A DNA stretch of 64,000 bases from Bradyrhizobium sp. AZCC 1719 (GCF_036924525.1 NZ_JAZHRU010000001.1:124001-188000); one strand, 5' to 3'. Shown: positions 17,801 through 27,008, counted from the first letter of the stretch. Numbers and translations are program-made. The notes: generated from the sequence alone by a model not told the origin.

Positions 17801-18496
17801 ATCGATGGCGAGCGAACGCTGGCCCGGATCGATATTGAGATGAACGCGGGTGCCGTTGCCCTCGGGGCCCTGCCCCGACGAGACGCGAAACGGATAGCGC
17901 GTGCCCGACAGCATGAAATTGCCGTCGCCGCGGATCGAACCGGCCAGCGAACGCACGTCGCCGCTGAAAGCGATGTCGTTCAGTTCGAGCGTAGAGCGGC
18001 TGACCGCGTCATGCAGGGCGATGCGGCCGGTCAGATTGACCCGATCGATCGCCAGTGAACCCAGATTGAGCGTCCCGGTCGATGCCGGCCAGTCGATCCG
18101 TCCTCTGGAATCGAGGCCGAGATCGAGCGACATGCGGTTGATCGTCAATTCGGTGGCGCGCACCTCGCCACGCATCAGCGAGCCCAGGCTGAATTCCACG
18201 TCGAGCTTGTCGGCGCGAACCTTGCCGAGATCATTGGCGCCGCCGACCGCGACCGAGTGCAATTGCAGCGACGGCGCCGGCAATAGGCGCGCGTCGAGCT
18301 TGCCGCCGACGCGGACCGGCGCGCCGATAATTCGGCTCGCCTCAGCCTCGAATTGCGGCCGGAACTGGTTCCAGTCGATAAAGTACGGCCCGACCAGCGC
18401 GGCAATCAGCGCAATGATGAAGGCGATTGCCAGGCCGAGCAGTGTCGTCTGCACGGTGCTTCCCCTTGAACCGCCCCGGCGCTGGCCGCGCGCCAT
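14807..18496 (-). CDS. AsmA-family envelope protein
   Basis: A 1229-residue protein with one N-terminal membrane anchor (TTLLGLAIAFIIALIAALVGPYFIDW, about residues 16-41), then the AsmA signature FRPQFEAEASRIIGAPVRVGGKLDARLLPAPSLQL. The long periplasmic part is made of repeated beta-strand segments, the bridge-like fold of AsmA/TamB/YhdP proteins thought to carry lipids between the membranes. The C-terminus (about 1135-1229) is a proline/alanine-rich tail ending PQFANPPPRSN. It is convergent with the acyl-CoA dehydrogenase homologue; the stops are only 13 bases apart. No partner gene is adjacent. Confidence 0.9.
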   Translation of the reverse strand: MARGQRRGGSRGSTVQTTLLGLAIAFIIALIAALVGPYFIDWNQFRPQFEAEASRIIGAPVRVGGKLDARLLPAPSLQLHSVAVGGANDLGKVRADKLDVEFSLGSLMRGEVRATELTINRMSLDLGLDSRGRIDWPASTGTLNLGSLAIDRVNLTGRIALHDAVSRSTLELNDIAFSGDVRSLAGSIRGDGNFMLSGTRYPFRVSSGQGPEGNGTRVHLNIDPGQRSLAIDLDGLLNFDSRAPRFEGAITLVAPPGQKGKGNDPPWRIAAKVKSDYSAARLEQVEVTYGAEERALKLAGSGDIRFGATPLLRAALSARQLDADRFVAKENGKDNSIEPARALPALQALSSVVPHLPIPAQIELASEQVILGGRPLQDIAAELEGDAKSWRVHRLEFRAPGATRVSLSEAGAKSAVPDRFKAALSVESSDPDALLTWLQGRGDTAYRSQKPLRLRGDITVAPEGFAIDTMKADIDGGTVEGRVVVSHRQADHGSRIDAELKAARLDLDAATAFARSLVGPHGEWPDEGKLSLDIGRATSAGQELSPLLARLAYSPAKISLEQLKIGELENVTLDGAGNFDRVNATGWFALNSSAASLGRLTSLIVPFSPPLAARLNAMGTSPGPARLKLALDLTKNAGPSDRVQARATAELDSPLLKGTSTITARPAVAAIQGIDLAALQRSEVWIDSKLSSEQGRTLLALLGFDRAIAAGDGPAQFESTATGAWGAPLRLKAKISGTGLDAEAEGSAEPWAPEAKAVLGLKVRSADFAPLLDLKPADTLAQNIGLSSRVQLTGNKLTFDDLDSSVGGSRLRGRVAVTLGEEKEIEGEIGADQLALTPALALALGAAGHDAAEPLGPGIAKGWRGSIAFQALRGLLPGGSELQPVSGVVKSDGKSLTFDAIKGKIGGGDVTATIDARPGAHGIALNASVQLSGVDGAALRYRNLAMPAGRASMQMTLTTQGRSASALAGALSGSGTLTLEAARISGLDPRAFEVAVRANDNGQAKDDVRLKQIVESALPAGALAVPSAQIPFTIRDGRLRVGATTLDGNGVRAIVSGGYDIAADQADVRAALSLTMTTGRPEIQLLAVGTPDALSRSVDVAPLSSWLAVRAIDHETRRLDAIERGEPPPSSPPPIVLPTEGQLPIPEAVPSAPVVAPKGRDPRRPPAKKATAPRPPVVNAPPAPVAGQPQVAPLPPPIDVRPAPGAAKPRPRPPLALTPQFANPPPRSN

Positions 18497-18634
18497 GCCG
18501 GACCCTGCCCCGGAGCTGCCCGGAATATAGAGAGAAGTATGGCGAAGTCACAGCGGCATACTGACAGGAGCCTCGCCAGGCCCCGCCCACTGAACCTGGG
18601 GCTCAAAACCGCCGCCAGGGGAGTTGTCAGAGTC

Positions 18635-19867
18635 TTACCAGCTTGCCGGCAGGCGCTTCAGGCCGCGCAGCACGAAGGTCGGCCGCCATTCCGCATTGAC
18701 AGCGTCATCGAGCCGCAGGTCCGGTATGCGCCGAAGCAGGGTCGAGATCGCGATCTCGGCCTCGATCCGCGCCAACTGGGCCCCGAGGCAGAAGTGGATG
18801 CCGCCGCCGAACGATAGCGGCTTCACGTTGGGCCGGGTGATATCCAGCCGCTCCGGGTTATCAGGATAGACCGTCGGGTCGTGGTTGGCTGAGCCGAGCA
18901 GGCACAGCACGCTCTCGCCCTTCGGAATGCGCTTTCCGCCGAGATCGTCGATGTCCTCCAGCGCCACCCGGCCGGTCATCTGCACAGAGGAATCGTAGCG
19001 CAGGAATTCCTCGATGGCGTTGGTGATGAGCTCGGGCCTCGCCTTGAGCAGCGCGAGCTGGTCTGGATTGCGATGCAGTGCCAGCAAGCCGTTTCCGATC
19101 AGGTTGACGGTGGTCTCGTGGCCGGCGCCGAACAGCAGGATGATGTTGGCGGTCAGTTCTTCGTTGGTGAGCTTGCTGCCGTCTTCCTCGGCCTGCACCA
19201 GTTGGGTGATCAGGTCGTCGCCCGGGCTTTTGCGCCTGAGATCGAACAGTTGCTGGAAATACATCGCCGCCAGCGCGTTGCTGGCGTTGCCCTGCTTGAT
19301 CTCTTCCGGCGACAGCGGCACCGGATCAAGGAGGCGTCCGCCGTCGCGTGAACCGGTATAAAACGCCTCGCGATGGTCCTCGGGGATCCCGAGCATGTCG
19401 CAGATGATGGTAACCGGCAGGCGGAACGCGAAATCCTCGATCAGGTCCATCTGCCCCTGCGGGATGATGCGGTCGAGCGTCTCGTCGACGACCTGCAGGA
19501 TGCGCGGGCGCATGTCCTCGACCCGGCGCGCGGTAAAGGCCTTCACCACCAGGCCGCGCAAGCGGGTGTGGTCCGGCGGATCCTGCTGCAGCATCCAGTG
19601 GCTCATGCTGCGGAACACCGGCTCGTCCATGATCTTGGGGCCGTAGCGGCGGACGGTGCGCTCGACATAATCCTTGCCGAACCGCCGGTCGCGCATGACG
19701 AGGCTGACCTCGGCATGGCGGCTTGCGACATACATGCCGAGCGGCGTCAAATGCACGGGATCGGTGGTACGCATCCGCTGGTAATGCGGATAGGGGTTGC
19801 GAATGAATTCCGGAGCCAGCGGATTGAACAACGGCGCGCTACTGGCAGTCTGAACATGCTCGTTCAT
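18635..19867 (-). CDS. Cytochrome P450
   Basis: A 410-residue soluble bacterial P450. Landmarks in order: MLQQDPPDHTRLRGLVVKAFT (C-helix region), LLFGAGHETTVNLIGNG (I-helix oxygen-activation motif A-G-x-E/D-T), EEFLRYDSSVQMTGR (E-x-x-R of the K-helix) and the heme loop FGGGIHFCLGAQLAR with the cysteine ligand. The substrate is not apparent. MNEHVQTASS is chosen as start because AGGAGG lies 5 bases before it; an in-frame ATG at 19894 has no such site. It diverges from a TetR gene 109 bases away, its probable regulator. No ferredoxin gene is nearby. Confidence 0.95.
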   Translation of the reverse strand: MNEHVQTASSAPLFNPLAPEFIRNPYPHYQRMRTTDPVHLTPLGMYVASRHAEVSLVMRDRRFGKDYVERTVRRYGPKIMDEPVFRSMSHWMLQQDPPDHTRLRGLVVKAFTARRVEDMRPRILQVVDETLDRIIPQGQMDLIEDFAFRLPVTIICDMLGIPEDHREAFYTGSRDGGRLLDPVPLSPEEIKQGNASNALAAMYFQQLFDLRRKSPGDDLITQLVQAEEDGSKLTNEELTANIILLFGAGHETTVNLIGNGLLALHRNPDQLALLKARPELITNAIEEFLRYDSSVQMTGRVALEDIDDLGGKRIPKGESVLCLLGSANHDPTVYPDNPERLDITRPNVKPLSFGGGIHFCLGAQLARIEAEIAISTLLRRIPDLRLDDAVNAEWRPTFVLRGLKRLPASW

Positions 19868-19932
19868 GGTGACCTCCTGCTGGCTGTGCGCCATTCAGCG
19901 CGTTTTCCCCCGGGCCGATCGGTCGAAATTCG

Positions 19933-19946
19933 ATACATTGTTGTAT
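19933..19946. promoter_or_regulatory. Inverted repeat between P450 and TetR genes
   Basis: ATACA and TGTAT arms with a 4-base spacer lie in the 108-base gap between two divergent genes, 30 bases upstream of the TetR start. The position fits a TetR operator controlling both directions. The arms are short, so this is tentative. Confidence 0.4.
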
Positions 19947-19975
19947 TGAGTTGCATTCTCGCCTAAACTGGACAG

Positions 19976-20587
19976 ATGTCAAGAGTGCGAACCAGACCCA
20001 CAAGGGACGACACCCGCGAAAAGCTGTTCGAGGCGGCGGCGCGCGTGTTCGAGGAACAGGGGATTGGCGGCGCCAGCATCGAGGCGATTGCGGCGGCCGC
20101 CGGCTTCACGCGCGGGGCATTCTATTCGAACTTCAAGAGCAAGGACGAATTGATCATCGCCATGCTCGAAGATCACGTCGAGCAATCGATCGGGCGCATC
20201 CGCGATCTGCTCGAGCGGCATAAGAACCTCGCCGACTTCATCGACGCGCTCAAGACCATGAATAGAAGCCAGCAGGATCCGCTCGGCCGCTCGCCCCTGC
20301 TGCACATGGAAATGATCCTGTTCGTCGCACGCGCCGAAAAGCGCCGGCCTGAACTTGCCAAGCGGCTGCGCGCCCGGCGAAAGCTGGTCACCGACATCAT
20401 CGAGACCACGGCCAGGAACAGCGGCAGAACGACCATTCTCAATCCGACATGGGCCGGCGCGCTGGTGCTGGCGCTGGAGGACGGCTTTCGCCTGCACCGC
20501 CTGATCGACCCGGAGACCACGCCGCCCGACAGCTTCTTTCGCGCCATCGGCGACCTGCAGCGGGCGATGGGAATTTCATCGGCATGA
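19976..20587 (+). CDS. TetR-family regulator
   Basis: A 203-residue repressor with a standard TetR DNA-binding domain: REKLFEAAARVFEEQGIGGASIEAIAAAAGFTRGAFYSNFKSKDELIIAM at about residues 12-62. The C-terminal ligand domain (TetR_C_6-like in general form) gives no ligand. It is transcribed away from the P450 gene and converges on an MFS gene whose stop is 10 bases past its own. Control of the P450 is inferred from the divergent arrangement and the inverted repeat between them. Confidence 0.93.
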   Translation: MSRVRTRPTRDDTREKLFEAAARVFEEQGIGGASIEAIAAAAGFTRGAFYSNFKSKDELIIAMLEDHVEQSIGRIRDLLERHKNLADFIDALKTMNRSQQDPLGRSPLLHMEMILFVARAEKRRPELAKRLRARRKLVTDIIETTARNSGRTTILNPTWAGALVLALEDGFRLHRLIDPETTPPDSFFRAIGDLQRAMGISSA

Positions 20588-20597
20588 GACGTTGCGG

Positions 20598-21902
20598 CTA
20601 CGCCTGGTCGTGCTTGATCGGCGCCTTGTGCATTTGTCCCGCGACCGCCCTCACCTTGCCTGGCGATGCCTGCCAGATCGCCACTGCCGACAGGATGCTG
20701 ACGGCAATGCCGAGCGCAAAGGCGAGCGTATAGCTGCCTGAAAGGTCGTACAGCAGCCCGGTCGCCCATGGGCCCGCCGCGCCTCCGGCCAGCGCGGCCA
20801 GCATGATGGTGCCGAAGATGCTGCCGTATTGCTTGCCCTGAAAGATTTCCAGCACCACCGCGCCCATGATCGAGGTCAGGCCATAGCCGAGCGCGCCTTG
20901 CGTGAAAATCATGAGATAGACCAAAGGCAGTATCGGCGCGAACTTCAAGGCGATCAGCGCCGCAAAGCAGATCGCAAAGCCGGCGCAGCTTATCGCCCAG
21001 ATCCATTCGCGGCCGATCCGATCGGAAAGATGCCCGAGCCAGATCTGGCCCGGTATGCCGAGCAGGCTGACGACGCCGAGCGCCCACACCGCGACGTTGG
21101 CGCTGAAGCCGATGTCGAGCAGGTATTTGGTCTGGTGCACCTGCACCGCGTACCAGACATACAGGCCACCGAAATAGCCGAGCGAAATCCACCAGAATCG
21201 CGCGGTACGCAGCGCGCGGCGCAGCGTCCAGTCGGTGGCGGCCCACACGGGATCGACGACGTTCGAGCGAGACGCGGCCGATGTCGCCGACGGCGCCGCG
21301 TCGCCATCCGGCTGTAGACCGATGTCCTCGGGCCGCTTTCGCAGCAGAAGGTTGATCGGCGCGAGCACGGCGAGCACCAGGATGCCCATCGCGGTGCAGG
21401 CGGTGCGCCAGCCGGTCTGCTCGATCATGTGCTGCACCCAAGGCAGCAGGGTCACCGAGCCGATGCCGACGCCGGCAAAGGCGAGCCCCATGGCGAGCCC
21501 GCGGCGGCGAATGAACCAGTTCGGCAGGAACAGCGATTGGCCGGAATAGCCGAGGCACACGCTGCCCGCGCCGACCAGCACTCCGATGGTGAGATAGAGA
21601 TGCCAGGGCTGCGTCGTCAGCGGCGCCAGCAACAGCCCGCCGCCCATCAGCGCAACGCCGAGCTCCATCACCGCGCGCGGACCAAGGCGATCCATCATGC
21701 GGCCGATCAGCGGGCTGACGCCGCCGGAAACCACAAAGCCGAACGAAAACGCACCCGCGGTGACGCCGCGATCCCATCCGAACTCGCCGATGATCGGCGG
21801 AAAGAACAGCGAGAACGCCGTCCGCGCATTGACGCCGATCGCCATGGTGACGAACGTCACCACAACGATCAGCCAGCCGTAGAAGAAGGGAAGATGCATC
21901 AC
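20598..21902 (-). CDS. MFS transporter (monocarboxylate/oxalate-formate antiporter type)
   Basis: A 434-residue protein with 12 predicted membrane segments. It opens HLPFFYGWLIVVVTFVTMAIG and FSLFFPPIIGEFGWDRGVTAGAFSFGFVVSG, a pattern I associate with the oxalate/formate antiporter and monocarboxylate branch. The usual MFS loop is present as GRMMDRLGPRAVME. The central loop (about 205-225) is alanine/serine-rich. No Shine-Dalgarno site is clear at the ATG pair at 21902. The substrate is unknown; co-regulation with the P450 is possible but not shown. Confidence 0.9.
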   Translation of the reverse strand: MMHLPFFYGWLIVVVTFVTMAIGVNARTAFSLFFPPIIGEFGWDRGVTAGAFSFGFVVSGGVSPLIGRMMDRLGPRAVMELGVALMGGGLLLAPLTTQPWHLYLTIGVLVGAGSVCLGYSGQSLFLPNWFIRRRGLAMGLAFAGVGIGSVTLLPWVQHMIEQTGWRTACTAMGILVLAVLAPINLLLRKRPEDIGLQPDGDAAPSATSAASRSNVVDPVWAATDWTLRRALRTARFWWISLGYFGGLYVWYAVQVHQTKYLLDIGFSANVAVWALGVVSLLGIPGQIWLGHLSDRIGREWIWAISCAGFAICFAALIALKFAPILPLVYLMIFTQGALGYGLTSIMGAVVLEIFQGKQYGSIFGTIMLAALAGGAAGPWATGLLYDLSGSYTLAFALGIAVSILSAVAIWQASPGKVRAVAGQMHKAPIKHDQA

Positions 21903-21939
21903 AACTTGCGAGCTCGTTACGTTTCGACAGGGAGAGAAG

Positions 21940-23241
21940 TCATAACCTTATGTTCGAGCGCGCCCACTGCTTCAGCGTGTCCAGGACCTCAATGTCGGGC
22001 AAATCAAATATCTCCTGACGGGAGGATATTCCGAGCGGGTCGATCTCCAGGGTTTCCTTGAACAGAAAGGCTGCCAGAAATTCCAGACCCAACTTACCGA
22101 AGCAGACGCCGGCCATGTACCGGCCGACCGAACTCGCTGGAGGGCCCAGCATCGCGGCAACGACATACGCTTCGGCCGCGCGTTGCCAATTACCCTGAAG
22201 GTAATGGACCTGACCGAGCTCAACCCAGGCCTTCGAATCGTACGGGTCTACCCGCGTCAGGTCGGAGGCCCTCGATGCTGCCAGCTCGAGATCATTCAGC
22301 CAAAGCGCTTCCTTGGTTCGGCTTTCCAACACCGCATGCAGATTCTCGCGATAAAGAATCTCCTCCGCCGCCGTCGTTGGCGCAAGGTCCCGCGCCTGGC
22401 GCTCCGCAATGTCCATTGTCCTGATCATCGCTTCCCGGTTGCCCGCAGCTTGAGGAAGGAAGCCCATTCCCCGATAAAATCTGCTTTTGAACAATTGCGC
22501 GGTAAATCCAGTCTCGCCGTCCTCTACGGCGGCAAAGGCAATCTCGAACCGCTTGCCCCAATCATCGAGTTCGGCGAGTGGCGCGCGGGCCTTGGCTTTC
22601 TGAACGAAGACCATTGCTGTTGCATTGAACCTTACGGGCGCATGGCACCGGTCATCGATCGCAATATTCTCAAAAGCGGACATGGTCCCGGAATCGTAGC
22701 TGGACGTTCGTTTCGGCAAATCGAGCATGAATTTTGCCGATGCCCGGCAGAACGCGAGTTGTGCGGCGCGAGGATCAGCATCGCTGTCACTGGCCCAATC
22801 CTCCGGAATGAGTTTGAGCAATGGCTCGTACAGGCACATCGAGTGAAGAAGCGCCGCCAGCCGGCATTTGCGCGCGGACGAAAGCTTTGGCCAAAGCTCA
22901 AGGTCCTGACAAAGCTTGCGCCACCGATCAGTACGCAGATCCTTGGCAAGATCACGAGGATCGCTGACTGCATAAGGCGCGCCGGCCTGCTCTGCGAGCT
23001 GCACGCGAAAACCGGGCGACAATGCACGTTGTGGAAGGAAGGAAGGGCTATCCGGATCGGCATAGGCTTGCCAGCCGGCGTCAATCGATCTGGCATGCGT
23101 GGGTCCGGCTTGGAGCCGGCCCAGGTCAAGGTATGGACGAAGCAGCCAGGTTGAAAAGCGAGAGCCGAGGCTCTCGCTGAGCGCCAGGTTAGCCAAATCG
23201 CGCATGCATGCCGCCGCAGGCGGCGCTCTCATAGCTGGCAC
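21940..23241 (-). CDS. Unrecognised TPR-like protein
   Basis: A protein of up to 433 residues with no membrane segment or signal peptide. The C-terminal half shows TPR-like pairs, for example ASDLTRVDPYDSKAWVELGQVHYLQGNWQRAAEAYVVAAMLGPP; the N-terminal half is not recognisable. The start is uncertain: the longest frame uses GTG at 23241, while ATG at 23205 (MRDLANLAL) gives 421 residues. Either way it overlaps the end of the preceding 136-residue gene, which suggests translational coupling. It is the third gene of a unit led by a large cyclase/ATPase/TPR protein, so a role downstream of that protein is an inference. Confidence 0.8.
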   Translation of the reverse strand: MPAMRAPPAAACMRDLANLALSESLGSRFSTWLLRPYLDLGRLQAGPTHARSIDAGWQAYADPDSPSFLPQRALSPGFRVQLAEQAGAPYAVSDPRDLAKDLRTDRWRKLCQDLELWPKLSSARKCRLAALLHSMCLYEPLLKLIPEDWASDSDADPRAAQLAFCRASAKFMLDLPKRTSSYDSGTMSAFENIAIDDRCHAPVRFNATAMVFVQKAKARAPLAELDDWGKRFEIAFAAVEDGETGFTAQLFKSRFYRGMGFLPQAAGNREAMIRTMDIAERQARDLAPTTAAEEILYRENLHAVLESRTKEALWLNDLELAASRASDLTRVDPYDSKAWVELGQVHYLQGNWQRAAEAYVVAAMLGPPASSVGRYMAGVCFGKLGLEFLAAFLFKETLEIDPLGISSRQEIFDLPDIEVLDTLKQWARSNIRL

Positions 23242-23599
23242 TCTTCTTTTTCTTCTTTAGCCAGGCGTGATAGTCGACATTCAATTTCTCAAAGTTTGCT
23301 GCATACTCCGGCGTCTCCTTCCTGAAGTATCTGATCGCCGGCTCAAGCACCTCATACATGTGACATATCGGAGTAACTTCGTAGATCTTGTCCTTGGCTC
23401 TGACACCGCGCATCAGGACCGCGATCGACTCCCAGGTAACGATAAGGAGCCGAACCGCCGCGTGCTCTCTGCTATCTGATGGAGCGGCGGCCATGGTCTC
23501 CGCACCGCCATCGGTTTCTCGGCGCAGTACCTCCGCCGCGTGGTAATCGGAATCGCTTCGCATCCCCTGAATACCAAGCAGAAGCGAATTCTCATCCAT
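23189..23599 (-). CDS. Unrecognised 136-residue protein
   Basis: A mostly helical, soluble protein starting MDENSLLLGIQGMRSDSDYHAAEVL, with a central TWESIAVLMRGVRAKDKIYEVTPICHMYEVLEPAIRYF and a lysine run (KKKKK) before a cysteine/glycine-containing tail. I do not recognise a family. The start is supported by a GGGGAGG site. It sits 73 bases after the cyclase/ATPase gene and overlaps the following TPR-like gene, so the three are probably one operon. Confidence 0.72.
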   Translation of the reverse strand: MDENSLLLGIQGMRSDSDYHAAEVLRRETDGGAETMAAAPSDSREHAAVRLLIVTWESIAVLMRGVRAKDKIYEVTPICHMYEVLEPAIRYFRKETPEYAANFEKLNVDYHAWLKKKKKSASYESAACGGMHARFG

Positions 23600-23672
23600 G
23601 GGCCGCCTCCCCGTCGCCTTGTACAATTGCCAAGCGAACGAAATCTAGCCCGACATCTACAAGTTCACAAGC

Positions 23673-26600
23673 TCAGCCCCAGAAGCGCATTTCCATCGCG
23701 TCTGCCAGCGACCTGGAAATGCTGCGGTGGTGCTCTGCGCTGGATTTCCGATGGCCAAGATCGAACACGTTTGCGAGCCCCTTGTGGCAGTTCGCTTCCA
23801 GCGGTCGCATTCCTAATTCTTCAGCAAGCACTACACCTTGGGTAAGCCAACTCTCGGCATCGCTCAGCTTTCCTCGATACAGGTCGACCTCGCCCAGCAT
23901 CCGCAACGAGTAAGCCTCGTTTGCTCGCTCCTCATGTTTGCGGGCGAGCTCGAGTGCACGCGTGGCCGCCTTCAGCGCCTCGCCCTCGCGCCCGAGCGAA
24001 AGGTAAGCCTCGCTGACATAAGCCAGACGCAGCGAATGACGGGCGACGAAACCTTTGGATTCGGCGACCTCGATGCTCTGCTCCAGAATTGGAATCCCCT
24101 CGTTCGCCCGGCCGGCTAGCGCAAGGGCATAGCCAAAATGCAGCGCAACGTAGGCAAAGCCGACGGGACTATCTGCGAACGCGCCGGCTGCCAGCGCACG
24201 TTCGAACGAACGTAGGGCGCGGCGTAAATTTCCCTGGCGCAACGCGACGACACCGAGACCGAGATGCGCGTAACCGCAACTGAAGGGATGACTCGCATTC
24301 TCGGCGATGCGAAGGGCGTCTTCGCCGACATTGAACGCTTCGGAAAATTGTCCGGTATCGGCCAAGCCCCATGCGATAAAGCTACGCGAGAACGCGGCGG
24401 GCAGGACGAACATTCCGAAACGCTGGCTGGCGAGATTGCCCTCCAGATGGAGGACGTTCCAGCCGAAACATTCGCGCGCCTTCTTGTAATCTCCCCGCGT
24501 GTGATGCGCCAATCCGAGAGGAAGATTGGTGACGACCTGAAGAGGTAAATCGGATAGCGGCTCGGCAACCGCAAGGGCGCGTTCTCCGGCCGCGATCGAT
24601 TCCTTGTATCGGCCGAGCATCCAGAACTGTTCGGTCAGATAGGACTGCACCCATCCATTACGTTGTTTGTCCCCGATTCGATCCGCCAATTGCTCCGCTT
24701 CGCGCAGCCGGGCCGCAATATGGTCGCGATCTCCGAGCGGTTGCAGAACATTGCGGATGTCGAATCGGATATCGATCGCCTTCTGAATGGCCTCCTTGCT
24801 TTGCGGCAATCCGGCCAGCGCTTCGAGGGCTTGCTCGAAGAGGATTACGGCCTCAGGATAGGCTTCTCGATCTGCAGCCTTCGTTCCAGCCTGGCGCAAA
24901 TACGTCACGGCCTTTTCCTGAAGCCCGCCACGTAGCGCATGATCGGCCAGGCGCTCTACATGCTCGCCGATGCGGCCGGCATAAACCTTTTCTATCGCGA
25001 GAACGACGCGCTGATGGATGTCGCGGCGCCGCTCGCTCCGCAGGCCTCCGTAGGCGACATCGTGAGTGAGAGCGTGCTTGAAGGAAAATTGAAGATCTGG
25101 AAATAACTGGGTAGGAAACACAAATTCGGCCGTCTGCAAACTGTCGAGCACTCCGCGAAGCTCGCTGTCGGGAAGACTGCTTATTTCTTTCAACAGCGAG
25201 AGCGGAACGTCGTATCCGATGACCGCAGCTTCCTGCAGCAGCCTCTTCTCGGCCTTTGCCAGCGCGTCGATACGTGCGGCGAGAACGGCCTGTACGGTGG
25301 GCGGGATTTCGTTTCCCGAAATCGGCTTGACCATCCTGTAGTTCTGTCGCGACCCCTCCAGCACCTTGCGGTCCACCAGCGTTCGAACCAGCTCTTCCAC
25401 GAAGAATGGATTTCCGCCCGCGCGATCCAGAACAAAATTCTTGAGGTTTTCGAGTGCCGGGTCGGATCCCAAAAGTGAATGCAGAAGCGTGGTGAGGCTC
25501 GCACTCTCCAGAGGTTCAAGACGCAGGTTGCGGTAATTCGGCCGCCCCCTCCAATCGTCATGGAATTCCGGACGGTAGGTTACCAACAGCAGCAAGCGCG
25601 CATCGCGCGCATTGACGACGATTTCGTTCAGAAGGCCCAAGGTAAGAGAATCGTTCCAGTGCAAATCCTCGAACACGGCGACGACCGGCTGCACATGGTT
25701 TTCGCGCAACAGCAACCTGGTAATCGCCTGGTAAGTGTGCTGCCGGTGCTGGAGCGGATCCAGCGATTGGAACGGATGACCTGCATCCAAAGCGTCCAAC
25801 AGATCGAGCAGCGGCGGGATTACGTCCTGCAGCGAAGGATCGAGTGCCAGGATCTTTTCTGTCACCTTCTCGCGGATCGACTTGGCGTTGTCGCGTTGAC
25901 TGATCTTGAAATAATAGTGCCGGAGCAATTCGATCACCGGCAGGTACGATGCCGCATGGCCGTATGAAGCCGAGTTTGTCTCAAGAACCAGGCAGTCTTC
26001 GGTCCGGAACGAGTGAACGAACTCGTGAATCAGGCGCGATTTGCCCATGCCGGGCTCCCCGACGACTGCCACGACCTGACCATGACCGCCTCGGGCGTGA
26101 TCCAGCGCCTGAGTGAGTTGTTGAATTTCCAGTTCGCGACCGACAAACGGCGTCAACCCGCGCGAGGCGGCAGCCTGCAACTTTGTCCGCTCAAAGCCCC
26201 CTTCAGTGATCTCGAAGACTTCAACTGGGTTCGCGAGACCCTTGATCGTCATTTCGCCGAGTGACTTGGCTTCGACGTATCCTTCAACGAGGCGGATAGT
26301 ATCGGCAGTGGCGAGTACAGAACCCGGCATCGCCATTTGCTCCATGCGGGATGCCAGATGGGCCGTCTGTCCGACGACCGTGTAGTCCATGTAGAGATCG
26401 TTGTTGATTGAGGAGACCACAATCTCACCGGAGTTGATACCGACCCGGATCGTTATTGGCGCGCCGTAAGCACGGCGGATCTCTTCCGCATAGCGGGCAA
26501 TCGTCTGCTGCATCCTGAGGGCTGCATAACATGCGCGCACGGCATGATCTTCATGCGCGAGTGGGGCTCCGAACAGCGCCATAATGCCGTCCCCCATGAC

Positions 26601-27008
26601 CCTGTTCACCATGCCTTCATAGTGATGGACGGCTTCGAGCATGTGATCGAGAACGGGATCGAGGAGCTTCTGCGCTTCCTCGGGGTCGCGATCTGCTATT
26701 ATTCTGAGAGATCCGACGATGTCGGCAAATAGCACGGTGACTTGTTTGCGTTCACCTTCAAGATCGCGTTTCGTCGTCATTATCCTGACGGCGAGATGTT
26801 TTGGAGTATAATTGTCAGGTGACAAGAAGCGGTTTACCGCTCGATGTTCTTCGTCAAGTCCAATTGGGTGTGCGCATTGGGAACAGAACTTGGCTCCTGA
26901 TGACACGAAGCTACCGCAATTAGGACAGCCGCGCTCGAAAGGAGCGGCGCACTGCTCGCAGAATTTCGCTTCAGGCCGATTGTCGTGTTCGCACCTGGGG
27001 CACTTCAT
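23673..27008 (-). CDS. Zinc-ribbon / class III cyclase / AAA ATPase / TPR signalling protein
   Basis: A 1111-residue multidomain protein. Two zinc ribbons (C-x2-C ... C-x2-C at residues 3-20 and 28-45) precede a class III nucleotidyl cyclase domain (about 85-265), with metal aspartates in VTVLFADIVGS (D96) and VMGDGIMALFGAP (D140). The transition-state Asn is His (AHLASRME), a change common in this fused family, so true cyclase activity is uncertain. A Walker A GEPGMGKS (317-324) begins a large STAND-like ATPase with AVFEDLHWNDSLTLGLL as Walker B region. The rest (about 700-1111) is TPR repeats. The layout suits a signal-integrating switch. Two unknown genes follow in the same orientation. 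Confidence 0.92.
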   Translation of the reverse strand: MKCPRCEHDNRPEAKFCEQCAAPFERGCPNCGSFVSSGAKFCSQCAHPIGLDEEHRAVNRFLSPDNYTPKHLAVRIMTTKRDLEGERKQVTVLFADIVGSLRIIADRDPEEAQKLLDPVLDHMLEAVHHYEGMVNRVMGDGIMALFGAPLAHEDHAVRACYAALRMQQTIARYAEEIRRAYGAPITIRVGINSGEIVVSSINNDLYMDYTVVGQTAHLASRMEQMAMPGSVLATADTIRLVEGYVEAKSLGEMTIKGLANPVEVFEITEGGFERTKLQAAASRGLTPFVGRELEIQQLTQALDHARGGHGQVVAVVGEPGMGKSRLIHEFVHSFRTEDCLVLETNSASYGHAASYLPVIELLRHYYFKISQRDNAKSIREKVTEKILALDPSLQDVIPPLLDLLDALDAGHPFQSLDPLQHRQHTYQAITRLLLRENHVQPVVAVFEDLHWNDSLTLGLLNEIVVNARDARLLLLVTYRPEFHDDWRGRPNYRNLRLEPLESASLTTLLHSLLGSDPALENLKNFVLDRAGGNPFFVEELVRTLVDRKVLEGSRQNYRMVKPISGNEIPPTVQAVLAARIDALAKAEKRLLQEAAVIGYDVPLSLLKEISSLPDSELRGVLDSLQTAEFVFPTQLFPDLQFSFKHALTHDVAYGGLRSERRRDIHQRVVLAIEKVYAGRIGEHVERLADHALRGGLQEKAVTYLRQAGTKAADREAYPEAVILFEQALEALAGLPQSKEAIQKAIDIRFDIRNVLQPLGDRDHIAARLREAEQLADRIGDKQRNGWVQSYLTEQFWMLGRYKESIAAGERALAVAEPLSDLPLQVVTNLPLGLAHHTRGDYKKARECFGWNVLHLEGNLASQRFGMFVLPAAFSRSFIAWGLADTGQFSEAFNVGEDALRIAENASHPFSCGYAHLGLGVVALRQGNLRRALRSFERALAAGAFADSPVGFAYVALHFGYALALAGRANEGIPILEQSIEVAESKGFVARHSLRLAYVSEAYLSLGREGEALKAATRALELARKHEERANEAYSLRMLGEVDLYRGKLSDAESWLTQGVVLAEELGMRPLEANCHKGLANVFDLGHRKSSAEHHRSISRSLADAMEMRFWG

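Noticed and set aside
20173..21777. 534-residue minus frame across the TetR and MFS genes
   Set aside because: Shadow frame; both overlapping genes have clear families.
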